This document shows, one piece after another, positions 53,766 through 62,876 of a stretch of DNA of 64,000 nt; the first letter of the stretch is position 1, and every line of letters starts with the position of its first letter. The position numbers were made by a program, and so were the translations under genes. This DNA comes from Halodurantibacterium flavum (GTDB lineage: Bacteria; Pseudomonadota; Alphaproteobacteria; Rhodobacterales; Rhodobacteraceae). The notes below the pieces were generated by a model. That model saw only the letters and a program-made list of their open reading frames with translations. It was not told the origin of the DNA and ran no database searches. The stretch is taken from NCBI RefSeq assembly GCF_042681825.1, contig NZ_JBHUGH010000005.1, forward strand, positions 343,850 through 407,849, read 5' to 3'.

Positions 53766-54647
53766 ATGTTTTCATTCTGTATTGATCCCGGTTCGCTGCC
53801 GACCTGGCAGTGGTTTGCCTGTTATCTGACGACAGGCACCCATCTTGCATTCTACTGGTCCTTCGGCACCGTCCTTTTGCTGATCGCGCTTGCCGCGCCC
53901 ATCTCGCTTGCCTTCGGGTTCGGGGGCGCGCTCGCCGCCCGGTCCGAGATGCTGCCGGCGCGCGCCTTCGGCAAGACCTATATCGCGATGGTCCGGGGCG
54001 TGCCGGATATCGTGTTCTTCCTCTTTGTCCCGATCGCCATCGACCAGGGGCTCGAATACCTGATGCACCACGCCCGCTGCCCCGACTGGACGGAACCGGT
54101 GCGGCGCGGGTCTGATTTCGTGGTCTGCGCACAGGCCAAGGTGCCGCTTTCGACCTCTCCGGCCTGGGTGCATGACATCTATGGCTTCACGCTTGCGCTT
54201 GTGTCCTTCGCCATCGTCTTTGGCGCCTTCGCGGCAAACACGCTTTACGGCGCGATGCAGGCCGTGCCCCGCGCGCAGCTTGAAACCGCCGAGGCCTACG
54301 GGATGACCCGCCGGCAGGTGTTCCGCCGCATCCTGATGCCCCAGATGTGGGTCTTTGCGCTGCCGGGCCTGTCGAACCTCTGGATGATCCTGATCAAGGC
54401 CACGCCGCTGCTGTTCCTGCTGGGCATCCGCGACATCGTCTTCTGGGCGCGGGAACTGGGGGGCACCAAGACCTCTTTCTATGCCTATCCGCATCCGGAC
54501 TGGCGGATCTGGTATTTTCTCGCGGTTCTCGTCTTTTACCTCTTGCTGACCTGGATCAGCGGCCGCGTGTTCGAACACCTGATGCAGCGCATGTCGCGCG
54601 GGCAGGCCACCGCCGCGGGCGAGCGTCTGCGGAGGGCCGCCGCATGA
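53766..54647 (+). CDS. Polar amino acid ABC transporter permease (first)
   Basis: Encodes 293 aa with about five membrane segments. The permease coupling motif EAYGMTRRQVFRRILMPQMW (EAA loop) contacts the ATPase. An insert of about 40 residues (about 97-135) with two Cys (ARCPDWTEPV; FVVCAQAKV) between membrane segments is longer than in typical HisQ proteins and probably faces the periplasm. No clear ribosome site precedes the ATG. Overlaps the next permease as ATGA. Confidence 0.93.
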   Translation: MFSFCIDPGSLPTWQWFACYLTTGTHLAFYWSFGTVLLLIALAAPISLAFGFGGALAARSEMLPARAFGKTYIAMVRGVPDIVFFLFVPIAIDQGLEYLMHHARCPDWTEPVRRGSDFVVCAQAKVPLSTSPAWVHDIYGFTLALVSFAIVFGAFAANTLYGAMQAVPRAQLETAEAYGMTRRQVFRRILMPQMWVFALPGLSNLWMILIKATPLLFLLGIRDIVFWARELGGTKTSFYAYPHPDWRIWYFLAVLVFYLLLTWISGRVFEHLMQRMSRGQATAAGERLRRAAA

Positions 54648-55495
54648 GAAGCTGCTGGGAGTCGATCGAGGGCTATGGCCTGCGCGCCCTTGGCCGTGGC
54701 TGGGGCGAGACGCTTTTGCCGCGCGGGTCGGATATCTCGTTCTGCGATCAGGTGGTGCTGATCGGGTCGGGGCTGATCTGGAACGTCTATTTCGGGGTGA
54801 TCGCGATCACCATCGGTTTTTTCCTGGCGACCGCACTGGCCGCGGCCAAGAACAGCACGAACCCGCTGGCACAAAAACCGGCGGCGGGCTTCATCTTTCT
54901 CTTCCGCGGCTCGCCGCTTTTTATCCAGTTCTTCTTTGCCTATGAGGCCTTCGTGCTCTTGCCCAAGGTCGGGGTGGAACTGAACCTCGGCCTCGTCACC
55001 CTGACCGCCGAGACGGGCTGGCTGACGCGGGCCTGGGCGGGGGCGCTGATCGTGCTGATCCTGAACACCGCTGCCTATAGCGCCGAGATCTTCTATGGCG
55101 CGCTGCGGGCCATACCCCGGGGCGATCTGGAGGCCGCCGATGCCTATGGGATGACGGGCCTCAGCCGGTTCCGCCGGATCGTCTGGCCAACCATGCTGCG
55201 CCTTGCCTGGCCGTCCTACACGAATGAGGCGATCTTTCTCTTCCACGCGACGACGCTCGTGTTCTTCTCGGGCTTTCCGGCCTGGCAGCAATCGGGTGAC
55301 TCGCTTTATTACGCACGATATTTCGCGGATCAGACCTTCAACCCGTTCATCGCCTATCCGCTGGTGGCGGCGTATTTCATTGTCCTCACGCTGCTCATCA
55401 TCCTCATCTTCGGGCTTGTGAACCGGCGGCTGAACCGGCACCTTCCCCGGGAAGCGCGGCCGAAACTCCGCTTTCGTCCGCAATTCATCAGGTGA
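54644..55495 (+). CDS. Polar amino acid ABC transporter permease (second)
   Basis: Encodes 283 aa of the HisM/GltK type. A non-membrane N-terminus (MRSCWESIEGYGLRALGRGW to about residue 38, with two Cys) precedes the first helix; the coupling motif is EAADAYGMTGLSRFRRIVWP. The start overlaps the first permease as ATGA and the stop is three bases before the next gene, so transporter and catabolic genes are one transcript. Confidence 0.93.
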   Translation: MRSCWESIEGYGLRALGRGWGETLLPRGSDISFCDQVVLIGSGLIWNVYFGVIAITIGFFLATALAAAKNSTNPLAQKPAAGFIFLFRGSPLFIQFFFAYEAFVLLPKVGVELNLGLVTLTAETGWLTRAWAGALIVLILNTAAYSAEIFYGALRAIPRGDLEAADAYGMTGLSRFRRIVWPTMLRLAWPSYTNEAIFLFHATTLVFFSGFPAWQQSGDSLYYARYFADQTFNPFIAYPLVAAYFIVLTLLIILIFGLVNRRLNRHLPREARPKLRFRPQFIR

Positions 55496-55498
55496 GAC

Positions 55499-56833
55499 AT
55501 GAAGAACTGGCTTCGCAAGCATCCCGAGGTCCGCACGATCCGCGTTGCCGCCGCCGATCTGAACGGTCAGCCGCGGGGCAAGCGCATCCCTGCCCGGTTC
55601 GCCGAAAAGGTCACGACCGAGGGCACGCGCTTTCCCTTGTCGGTCCTGAACCTTGATATCTGGGGCGAGGATATCGACGACAGCCCGCTGATCTTCGACA
55701 GCGGCGATGCCGACGGGGTGCTGCGCCCGACCGAACGCGGCTTTGTGCCGATGCCCTGGCTCGATGCGCCGACCGCGCTTTTGCCCATCTGGATGTTCCG
55801 CGAAAACGGCCAACCCTATGAGGGCGACCCCCGCCATGCGCTTGCTGCCGTCGTCCGCCGCTATGCCGAACGCGGCCTGACCCCCGTGGTCGCGATGGAG
55901 CTTGAATTTTTCCTGATCGACGACAGCGGCAAAAAGCTTCAGGTGCCGCCCTCGCCCCGGTCGGGCAAGCGGCGCAAGGCGGCCGAGATCCTCTCGATCC
56001 GCGCGCTCGACGCCTTCGACAACTTTTTCACCGATCTCTACAACGCCTGCGAGGAGATGGACATTCCCGCCGATACGGCCATTTCCGAGGCGGGTCTGGG
56101 CCAGTTCGAGATCAACCTGATGCATGGGGACGACGCGCTCAAGGCCGCAGACGATGCCTGGCTCTTCAAGATGCTGGTCAAGGGGCTGGCGCGGCGGCAT
56201 GGGTTCGCGGCCAGCTTCATGGCAAAACCCTATGCGGATTATCCGGGCACGGGGCTGCACACGCATTTCTCGGTGATCGACCGCGACGGGCGCAACATCT
56301 TTTCCAATGGCGGGCCGGAAGGGTCGGATACGCTGCGCCATGCGGTGGCCGGATGTCTGGCCGCGATGGGCGACAGTACGCTCCTGTTCGCGCCCCATGC
56401 CAACAGCTATGACCGGCTGGTCCCCGAGGCCCATGCGCCCACCGGGATCTGCTGGGCCTATGAAAACCGCACGGCGGCGATCCGCGTGCCCTCGGGCAGC
56501 CCCTCGGCGCGGCGGATAGAACATCGGGTCGCCGGGGGCGATGTGAACCCCTATCTGATGCTGGCCGCGATCCTGGGCGCGGCGCTGATCGGGATCGAGA
56601 ACCGGGACGAGCCGCCCCCGCCGATCACGGGCAACGCCTATGCCCTGTCCCTGCCGCAGATCCCCGACGGCTGGGAAGACGCCATCACGGCATTCGAAAA
56701 CAGCCCGGCCATGGCGGCGATCTTTCCGCGTGAATTGATCCGGAACTATGTGCTGACTAAGCGGCAGGAACGCCATTACATGGCCGAGCTGAGCCCCGAG
56801 GAACAGGTCGAGGTTTATCTCGATACGGTCTGA
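55499..56833 (+). CDS. Glutamine synthetase-like gamma-glutamylamine ligase (PuuA family), copy 1
   Basis: Encodes 444 aa. GS fold: N-terminal beta-grasp (IRVAAADLNGQPRGKRIPAR) and catalytic domain with metal-binding Glu in VVAMELEFFLI and SEAGLGQFEINLMHG, His in HTHFSVIDRDG and Arg in ENRTAAIRVPSGSPSARRIE. PuuA-type enzymes ligate glutamate to putrescine or other amines. It differs from the second copy by a Lys/Arg-rich insert (SPRSGKRRKAAEILS shared only in part). The start lies three bases after the permease stop. Exact amine unknown. Confidence 0.9.
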   Translation: MKNWLRKHPEVRTIRVAAADLNGQPRGKRIPARFAEKVTTEGTRFPLSVLNLDIWGEDIDDSPLIFDSGDADGVLRPTERGFVPMPWLDAPTALLPIWMFRENGQPYEGDPRHALAAVVRRYAERGLTPVVAMELEFFLIDDSGKKLQVPPSPRSGKRRKAAEILSIRALDAFDNFFTDLYNACEEMDIPADTAISEAGLGQFEINLMHGDDALKAADDAWLFKMLVKGLARRHGFAASFMAKPYADYPGTGLHTHFSVIDRDGRNIFSNGGPEGSDTLRHAVAGCLAAMGDSTLLFAPHANSYDRLVPEAHAPTGICWAYENRTAAIRVPSGSPSARRIEHRVAGGDVNPYLMLAAILGAALIGIENRDEPPPPITGNAYALSLPQIPDGWEDAITAFENSPAMAAIFPRELIRNYVLTKRQERHYMAELSPEEQVEVYLDTV

Positions 56834-56891
56834 CCTTGCCGCCGGGCCGGGCCGCAGCTAGGCTCGGGCGAAACCGGAACAAGAGATATTC

Positions 56892-57572
56892 ATGCGGATC
56901 GGCATTTTGCAAACCGGCCAGTCGCCCGACGCGCTGCGGGGGACGATGGGCGACTACCCCGACATGTTCGAGACCCTGCTGGCGGGTCAGGGCCTGGAAT
57001 TCCACCACTGGCATGTCGAGGCGATGGAGTTTCCCGCAAGCATCCATGACGCCGAGGGCTGGCTTATCACCGGGTCGCGCCACGGCGCCTATGAGGATCA
57101 CCCCTTCATCGCCCCGCTGAGCGATTTCATCCGCCGCTGTTACGCCGAGGGCGTGCCGCTGGTCGGCATCTGCTTTGGCCATCAGATCATCGCGCAGGCA
57201 CTTGGCGGCCGGGTCGAAAAATTCGCGGGCGGCTGGTCGGTGGGGCCGCAGACCTACGACTTTCAGGGCACGCCCCTGACGCTCAACGCCTGGCATCAGG
57301 ATCAGGTGGTCGAACTCCCCGAGGGCGCGACCGTGATCGCCAGCACCGATTTCTGCACCAACGCCGCGCTGGTCTATGGCGACCGGGCGCTGACCGTGCA
57401 GCCGCATCCGGAGTTTTCGGCAGGCTTCATCAAGGGCCTGATGGACACGCGCGGACGCGGTGTCGTGCCCGAGGACAAGCTCGACGCCGCCGCCGCGCGT
57501 CTGGGCGAGAAAACCCATTCCGACGTGATCGCAAGACAGATCGCGGAATTCTTCAAGCAACCGAGGAAATAG
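56892..57572 (+). CDS. Class I glutamine amidotransferase (GuaA/GATase1-like)
   Basis: Encodes 226 aa. Nucleophile Cys at about 94 in VGICFGHQIIAQAL, and His/Glu pair in VQPHPEFSAG (about 172/174). The domain is of the GMP-synthase-type GATase1 group, not the PuuD/peptidase C26 form whose elbow reads GICRG. Between two PuuA-like genes it probably hydrolyses a gamma-glutamyl amide or supplies ammonia; if the former, it would replace PuuD (gamma-Glu-GABA hydrolase). AGAG lies before the ATG. One base separates it from the second synthetase gene. Confidence 0.9.
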   Translation: MRIGILQTGQSPDALRGTMGDYPDMFETLLAGQGLEFHHWHVEAMEFPASIHDAEGWLITGSRHGAYEDHPFIAPLSDFIRRCYAEGVPLVGICFGHQIIAQALGGRVEKFAGGWSVGPQTYDFQGTPLTLNAWHQDQVVELPEGATVIASTDFCTNAALVYGDRALTVQPHPEFSAGFIKGLMDTRGRGVVPEDKLDAAAARLGEKTHSDVIARQIAEFFKQPRK

Positions 57573-57573
57573 C

Positions 57574-58929
57574 ATGTCCGACTGGACCAGCCAGTTACCC
57601 GAAGCCGCCCGCGACTATATCGCCGGGCGCAAGCCCGATGAGGTCGAGTGCATCGTCCCCGACCTTGCCGGCGTTGCGCGCGGCAAGGCGATGCCCGCCT
57701 CGAAATTCGCACGGCAGGCGCAGTTCTACCTGCCGAACTCGATCTTTCTGCAGACGATCACCGGCGACTGGGCCGACAACCCAGGCGGGGCCTTTACCGA
57801 ACCCGACATGGTGCTGACCCCCGATTTCAGCACCGCGAGCGCCGCGCCCTGGACGGCCGACGTCACGCTGCAGGTGATCCACGATGTGCATGACCAGTCG
57901 GGAAACCGAATCCCGACGGCCCCGCGCAACGTGCTGCGCCGTGTGGTCGATCTCTATCAGGCCGAGGGCTGGACCCCGATCGTCGCGCCCGAGATGGAAT
58001 TCTACCTTGTGGCCCGGAATATCGACCCTGCGCAGCCGATCATGCCGCCCATGGGCCGGTCGGGGCGCCGCGCGATGGGCAAGCAGGCCTATTCCATGAG
58101 CGCGGTGGACGAATACGGCCCGGTGATCGACGACATCTATGACTTCGCCGAGGCGCAGGGGTTCGAGATCGACGGCATCCTGCAGGAAGGCGGCGCCGGT
58201 CAGGTGGAAATCAACCTGCAACATGGCGATCCCGTGCGGCTGGCCGATGAGATATTCTATTTCAAGCGCCTGATCCGCGAGGCCGCGCTGCGCCACGACT
58301 GTTTCGGCACCTTCATGGCCAAGCCGATCGAGGGCGAGCCGGGCAGCGCCATGCATATCCATCATTCCGTTGTGGACCTCAAAACCGGGCAGAACATCTT
58401 TTCCGGCGCCAAGGGTGAGGAAACGCCGCAGTTCATGCATTTCATCGCCGGGCTTCAGAGCTACCTGCCTGCGGTCATCGCGATCCTTGCGCCCTATGTG
58501 AACAGCTATCGCCGCTATGTCCCGGACTTCGCCGCGCCGATCAACTTGGAATGGGGGCGCGACAACCGCACCACGGGCATCCGCGTCCCGGTGTCCGAGC
58601 CGGACGGGCGGCGCGTGGAAAACCGGCTGGCGGGAATGGATTGCAATCCCTATCTCGGCATCGCGGCAAGCCTTGTCTGCGGCTATCTTGGCCTCAAGGA
58701 AGGCAAGATGCCCCGGACCGAATGTCTGGGCGACGCCTACATGAACGATGAGGACCTGCCGCTGAACCTCGGCGATGCGCTCGATCTGTTCAGCGAATGC
58801 CAGCCGGTGCGCGAGGCGCTGGGGCCGGAATTCTGCGGTGTCTATGAGGCCGTGAAACGGCTGGAATACAAGGAATTCCTTCAGGTCATCAGCCCCTGGG
58901 AACGGGAACATCTGCTGCTGAACGTATGA
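57574..58929 (+). CDS. Glutamine synthetase-like gamma-glutamylamine ligase (PuuA family), copy 2
   Basis: Encodes 451 aa. The N-terminus reads DEVECIVPDLAGVARGKAMP, and the catalytic domain has PEMEFYLVARN, EGGAGQVEINLQHG, SAMHIHHSVVDLKTGQ and RDNRTTGIRVPVSEPDGRRV, so all GS metal and nucleotide residues seem present. Full length for PuuA. Copy 1 and copy 2 are clearly different proteins, not a recent duplication, so they may use different amines or form a mixed complex. GAGGAAA precedes the ATG; overlaps the oxidase gene as ATGA. Confidence 0.92.
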   Translation: MSDWTSQLPEAARDYIAGRKPDEVECIVPDLAGVARGKAMPASKFARQAQFYLPNSIFLQTITGDWADNPGGAFTEPDMVLTPDFSTASAAPWTADVTLQVIHDVHDQSGNRIPTAPRNVLRRVVDLYQAEGWTPIVAPEMEFYLVARNIDPAQPIMPPMGRSGRRAMGKQAYSMSAVDEYGPVIDDIYDFAEAQGFEIDGILQEGGAGQVEINLQHGDPVRLADEIFYFKRLIREAALRHDCFGTFMAKPIEGEPGSAMHIHHSVVDLKTGQNIFSGAKGEETPQFMHFIAGLQSYLPAVIAILAPYVNSYRRYVPDFAAPINLEWGRDNRTTGIRVPVSEPDGRRVENRLAGMDCNPYLGIAASLVCGYLGLKEGKMPRTECLGDAYMNDEDLPLNLGDALDLFSECQPVREALGPEFCGVYEAVKRLEYKEFLQVISPWEREHLLLNV

Positions 58930-60230
58930 ACCTGCTCTTTTCCAACGACCGCCCGGGCGAATACCCGCCCAGCTGGTATGCGGCGACGGCCACGCCGCCC
59001 GCGCCCTTTGCGCCGCTCATGGGCCATGTGCGGGCGGATGTCTGCATCGTCGGTGGCGGCTATACCGGGCTTTCGGCGGCGCTGCATCTGGCGCAGCGAG
59101 GCTATGACGTGCGGCTTCTGGAGGCGCACCGCGTGGGCTTCGGCGCCTCGGGACGAAACGGCGGGCAGGTCGGCAGCGGCCAGCGGCTGGAACAGGACCA
59201 GCTTGAGGCCATGACGGGCCGCGACGACGCGCGCAAGCTCTGGGATCTGGGCGAAGAGGCCAAGGCGCTCGTGCTGTCGCTGATCGCCGACCATGCCATC
59301 GACGCCGGCTTCCGCCCCGGGATCGCCCATGCCTGCTGGCGCCGAGGCGAGCTGGACCATGTGCGGGCCAATGCCGAAAAGCTCGCCCGCGACTACGATT
59401 ACCATCAGATCGAGGTGCTGGACCGCGACGCGCTTCATGCGATCTGCCCCTCGCCCGCCTATCACGGCGGCGATATCGACCGGGGTGCCGGACACCTGCA
59501 TCCGCTGCGCTATGCCTTCGGGCTCGCCCGGGCCGCAGCGGCGGCCGGCGCGCATCTGCACGAAGGCAGCACCGTCACCGAAATCGACCATGGCCCCACC
59601 GTGCGCATCCGCACCGCCGGGGGCGAGGTCGAGGCGCGCCACCTGATCCTTGCCTGCAACGGCTATCTGGGGCGGCTCGACCGGAATGTCGCGGCGCGGG
59701 TGATGCCGATCAACAACTTCATCGCCGCGACCGAGCCGCTTGGCAACCGGGTTTCGGAGGTCCTCAGGCAGGACATTGCCGTGGCCGATACCAAATTCGT
59801 CGTGAACTACTTTCGCCTGTCCGAGGACGGGCGGCTGCTGTTCGGCGGCGGCGAAAGCTATGGCTACCGCTTTCCATCGGATATAGCGGCGCTGGTCCGC
59901 AAACCGATGTCGCAGGTCTTTCCGCATCTGCGGGACGTGCGGATCGACCATGCCTGGGGCGGGACGCTGGCGATCACGATGAAGCGGATGCCCTGTTTCG
60001 CGCGTCTTGCGCCCAACGCATTCTCGGTCTCGGGCTATTCGGGGCATGGGGTGGCAATCGCGACGCTGGCCGGACGACTTCTGGCCGAGGCCGTCGCGGG
60101 CCAGGCCGAGCGGTTCGACGTGATGGCGCGCGTGCCCGCGCCGGCCTTTCCGGGCGGGGCGCTTCTGCGCAATCCGATCCTTGTGCTGGCGATGACGTGG
60201 TTTGCCATGCGCGACCGGCTGGGCATCTGA
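58926..60230 (+). CDS. FAD-dependent amine oxidoreductase (PuuB/DadA-like)
   Basis: Encodes 434 aa. The N-terminal dinucleotide fold VCIVGGGYTGLSAALHLAQR and GFGASGRNGGQVGSGQRLEQ match gamma-glutamylputrescine oxidase PuuB; the C-terminal segment has GYSGHGVAIATLAGRL, the usual second FAD contact. It would oxidise a gamma-glutamylamine to the aldehyde, using oxygen or a quinone. Translationally coupled to the second synthetase (ATGA overlap), which supports this substrate class. Confidence 0.9.
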   Translation: MNLLFSNDRPGEYPPSWYAATATPPAPFAPLMGHVRADVCIVGGGYTGLSAALHLAQRGYDVRLLEAHRVGFGASGRNGGQVGSGQRLEQDQLEAMTGRDDARKLWDLGEEAKALVLSLIADHAIDAGFRPGIAHACWRRGELDHVRANAEKLARDYDYHQIEVLDRDALHAICPSPAYHGGDIDRGAGHLHPLRYAFGLARAAAAAGAHLHEGSTVTEIDHGPTVRIRTAGGEVEARHLILACNGYLGRLDRNVAARVMPINNFIAATEPLGNRVSEVLRQDIAVADTKFVVNYFRLSEDGRLLFGGGESYGYRFPSDIAALVRKPMSQVFPHLRDVRIDHAWGGTLAITMKRMPCFARLAPNAFSVSGYSGHGVAIATLAGRLLAEAVAGQAERFDVMARVPAPAFPGGALLRNPILVLAMTWFAMRDRLGI

Positions 60231-60300
60231 AATCCCGCCGATTGCACCCGGCCATCCGCCGCGCTAGCCTGCGGCAGCATCAGCAAGAGGACGCCACATC

Positions 60301-61668
60301 ATGCGGGACCACGCGCCGAACAGTTGGGAATCGAGAGCCGACACCCATTCGCTTTACGGTTTCACCGATCTGCCCTCGGTGCACGAACGGGGCGCGGTCG
60401 TTCTGACCCATGGCGAGGGTCCCTATGTGGTGGATGTCCACGGGCGCCGGTTCCTCGACGCGAATTCGGGGCTCTGGAACATGGTCGCGGGCTTTGACCA
60501 CCCCGGCCTGATCGCCGCGGCCAAGGCGCAATATGACCGCTTTCCGGGCTATCACGCGTTTTTCGGGCGCATGTCCGACCAGACCGTCATGCTGTCGGAA
60601 AAACTGGTCGAGGTTTCCCCCTTTGACCGGGGCCGGGTCTTTTACACCAATTCGGGGTCCGAGGCGAATGACACGATGGTCAAGATCCTGTGGTTCCTGC
60701 ACGGGGCCGAGGGCAAGCCGGAGCGCCGCAAGATCCTGACCCGCTGGAACGGCTATCACGGGGTGACGGCGGTTTCGGCCTCGATGACCGGCAAGCCCTA
60801 TAACAGCGTCTTCGGCCTGCCCTTGCCCGGGTTCATCCACCTCACCTGCCCGCATTACTGGCGCGAAGGGCGCGAGGGCGAGACCGAGGCCGAATTCACC
60901 CGCCGCATGGCACAAGAGCTTGAGGACACCATCGCCCGCGAGGGCGCCGACACCATCGCGGGCTTTTTCGCCGAGCCCGTGATGGGCGCGGGCGGCGTCA
61001 TTCCCCCGTCCGAGGGGTATTTCCAGGCGATCCAGCCGATCCTGAAAAAGCACGGCATCCCCCTGATCGCCGATGAGGTCATCACCGGTTTCGGCCGCAC
61101 CGGGAACCTCTGGGGCAGCCAGACCTATGACTTCATGCCGGACGCGATCATCAGTTCCAAGAACATCACCGCGGGCTTTTTCCCGATGGGGGCCGTCATC
61201 CTCGGCCCCGATCTGGCGGACCGGGTTCAGGCCGCCGCCGAGGCGATCGAGGAGTTTCCCCATGGCTTTACCGCTTCGGGCCATCCGGTGGGCTGCGCCA
61301 TCGCGCTCAAGGCCATCGACGTGGTGATGAACGAGGGGCTTCTGGACAATGTGCGCGCCCTGACACCCCGGTTCCAGGAGGGGCTGCGCAGGCTGGCGCA
61401 AAAGTCCAATATCGGCGAATGGCGCGGCAAGGGGCTGATGGGCGCGCTGGAGGCCGTGCGCGACAAGGCGACCAAGACCCCCTTCGAAAGCAGGCTTTCG
61501 GTGTCCGAGCGGATCGCGAATACCTGCACCGATCTGGGGCTGATCTGCCGCCCGCTGGGTCAGGCCATCGTCCTCTGCCCGCCCTTCATCATCACCGGGA
61601 CGCAGATGGACGAGATGTTCGAGAAACTCGACCGCGCGCTCGACAAGGTGTTCGCCGAGGTCGCCTGA
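60301..61668 (+). CDS. Class III PLP aminotransferase (putrescine/omega-amino acid:pyruvate type)
   Basis: Encodes 455 aa. NSGLWNMVAGFDHPGLIAAA, VFYTNSGSEANDTMVKILWF, LIADEVITGFGRTGNLWGSQ and the PLP lysine at about 287 (AIISSKNITAGFFPMGA) are class III marks; the form resembles SpuC-like putrescine or beta-alanine:pyruvate aminotransferases. It could act directly on diamines in parallel to the gamma-glutamyl route or on its GABA-like end product. CAAGAGGA precedes the ATG. Last gene of the module; convergent with the aminomutase gene. Confidence 0.93.
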   Translation: MRDHAPNSWESRADTHSLYGFTDLPSVHERGAVVLTHGEGPYVVDVHGRRFLDANSGLWNMVAGFDHPGLIAAAKAQYDRFPGYHAFFGRMSDQTVMLSEKLVEVSPFDRGRVFYTNSGSEANDTMVKILWFLHGAEGKPERRKILTRWNGYHGVTAVSASMTGKPYNSVFGLPLPGFIHLTCPHYWREGREGETEAEFTRRMAQELEDTIAREGADTIAGFFAEPVMGAGGVIPPSEGYFQAIQPILKKHGIPLIADEVITGFGRTGNLWGSQTYDFMPDAIISSKNITAGFFPMGAVILGPDLADRVQAAAEAIEEFPHGFTASGHPVGCAIALKAIDVVMNEGLLDNVRALTPRFQEGLRRLAQKSNIGEWRGKGLMGALEAVRDKATKTPFESRLSVSERIANTCTDLGLICRPLGQAIVLCPPFIITGTQMDEMFEKLDRALDKVFAEVA

Positions 61669-61702
61669 CCGGATGCGCGCGCCTCAGGCCCGTTCTGGCC
61701 GT

Positions 61703-61747
61703 GGGTCTCTGTAATCAGGGTCGCTGTAATCAGGGGTCGCTGTAGTC
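61703..61747. repeat. Three tandem 15-bp units at the 3' end of the aminomutase gene
   Basis: GGGTCTCTGTAATCA (61703-61717), GGGTCGCTGTAATCA (61718-61732) and GGGGTCGCTGTAGTC (61733-61747). On the minus strand they spell DYSDP repeats; an extra G in the third unit puts a TGA (61730-61732) after the first DYSDP, so the stop codon was made within the repeat. Confidence 0.85.
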
Positions 61748-62800
61748 GTGCAGGCCGCCGTTCGGGTCGCGGATGACATAGCGGCCCGCCCCCTCGCCCG
61801 CACCCTCCCTCGGCGCGACATGCGCCGGGCCAATGGGCACCTTGCCGAAACCGCCGGGGATATCGAGCACATAGGTCGGCAGGCAGATCCCCGACAGCCG
61901 GCCCCGCAACGCCGCCATGATCTCTTGCCCGCGGGCGATGGTGGTGCGGAAATGTCCCGCCCCCCGCGCCAGATCGCAGTGATGCAGGTAATAGGGCGTT
62001 ACCCGGTTGCGGATCAGGCTGCGGAACAGATCCTCCAGCACCGCCGGATCGTCGTTGATCCCGCGCAGAAGCACGGTCTGCGACAAAAGCGGTATCCCCG
62101 CCCCCATCAGCCGGGCCAGCGCGGCGCGGGCATCCGCGGTGATTTCCCGGGCGTGGTTCGTGTGCAGCACCAGATACACGGTGGGGCGGCCCTGCAGGGC
62201 GGCGAGCAGGTCCCCGGTGATCCGGTCCGGGGCCACCACGGGCACCCGTGTGTGCAGGCGCACGATGTCCACATGCGGGATCGCGGCCAGCCGCGCCATG
62301 ATCGCCCCCAACCGGCGCGGCGACAGCACCAGCGGATCGCCGCCAGTCAGGATCACCTCCCATATCTGCGGCGTGCGCGCGATATAGTCGAGCGCCGCGT
62401 CCAGATCGGCCTCGGGCAGCGCGCCTTCCTCGCCCACCGTTTCGCGGCGGAAGCAGAAGCGGCAATAGACCTCGCAGGTATGGGTCGCCGCAAGGATCAC
62501 CCGGTCGGGATAACGATGGGTAAGGCCGCGCACGGGGCTGTGCACCTTGTCGCCGATGGGGTCGCCCAGTTCCTCTGGGCGGATGTCGAGCTCCTGCGCC
62601 GTGGGCACGAACTGCCGCGCGATTGGATCGTCCGCGCCGTCCGCGATCGCATCGCGCATCGCCGGGCTGACGCGGATACGGAATTCCCCAGCCACGCGGT
62701 CAAGCGTACCGCCCTGATCCGGCGGCACAAGCCCCTCGGCGATCAGGTCGTCCACCTGCGTCAGCGGACGTCGGTTCGGTCTGGCGGGGCCTTTGGTCAC
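61730..62800 (-). CDS. Radical SAM lysine 2,3-aminomutase-like protein (KamA/EpmB family)
   Basis: About 356 aa from GTG at 62800. The radical SAM cluster motif is THTCEVYCRFCFRRE (CxxxCxxC). WEVILTGGDPLVLSPRRL, VDIVRLHTRVPVVAPDRIT and YYLHHCDLARGAGHFRT with LDIPGGFGKVPIGP carry the SAM, PLP and substrate regions. The short form without the long C-terminal domain of clostridial KamA resembles EpmB, which makes beta-lysine for elongation factor P; efp and epmA are not in view. TTG at 62872 is a possible longer start but lacks a ribosome site. The C-terminus ends inside a tandem repeat. Confidence 0.9.
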   Translation of the reverse strand: MTKGPARPNRRPLTQVDDLIAEGLVPPDQGGTLDRVAGEFRIRVSPAMRDAIADGADDPIARQFVPTAQELDIRPEELGDPIGDKVHSPVRGLTHRYPDRVILAATHTCEVYCRFCFRRETVGEEGALPEADLDAALDYIARTPQIWEVILTGGDPLVLSPRRLGAIMARLAAIPHVDIVRLHTRVPVVAPDRITGDLLAALQGRPTVYLVLHTNHAREITADARAALARLMGAGIPLLSQTVLLRGINDDPAVLEDLFRSLIRNRVTPYYLHHCDLARGAGHFRTTIARGQEIMAALRGRLSGICLPTYVLDIPGGFGKVPIGPAHVAPREGAGEGAGRYVIRDPNGGLHDYSDP

Positions 62801-62876
62801 GGAGCTTATTCCCGGGGCTGCATCGGGGGCGGGATCGGGGCGTGTTATGCGGGGCGCGGGCGCTCTTTGCAAGGCG

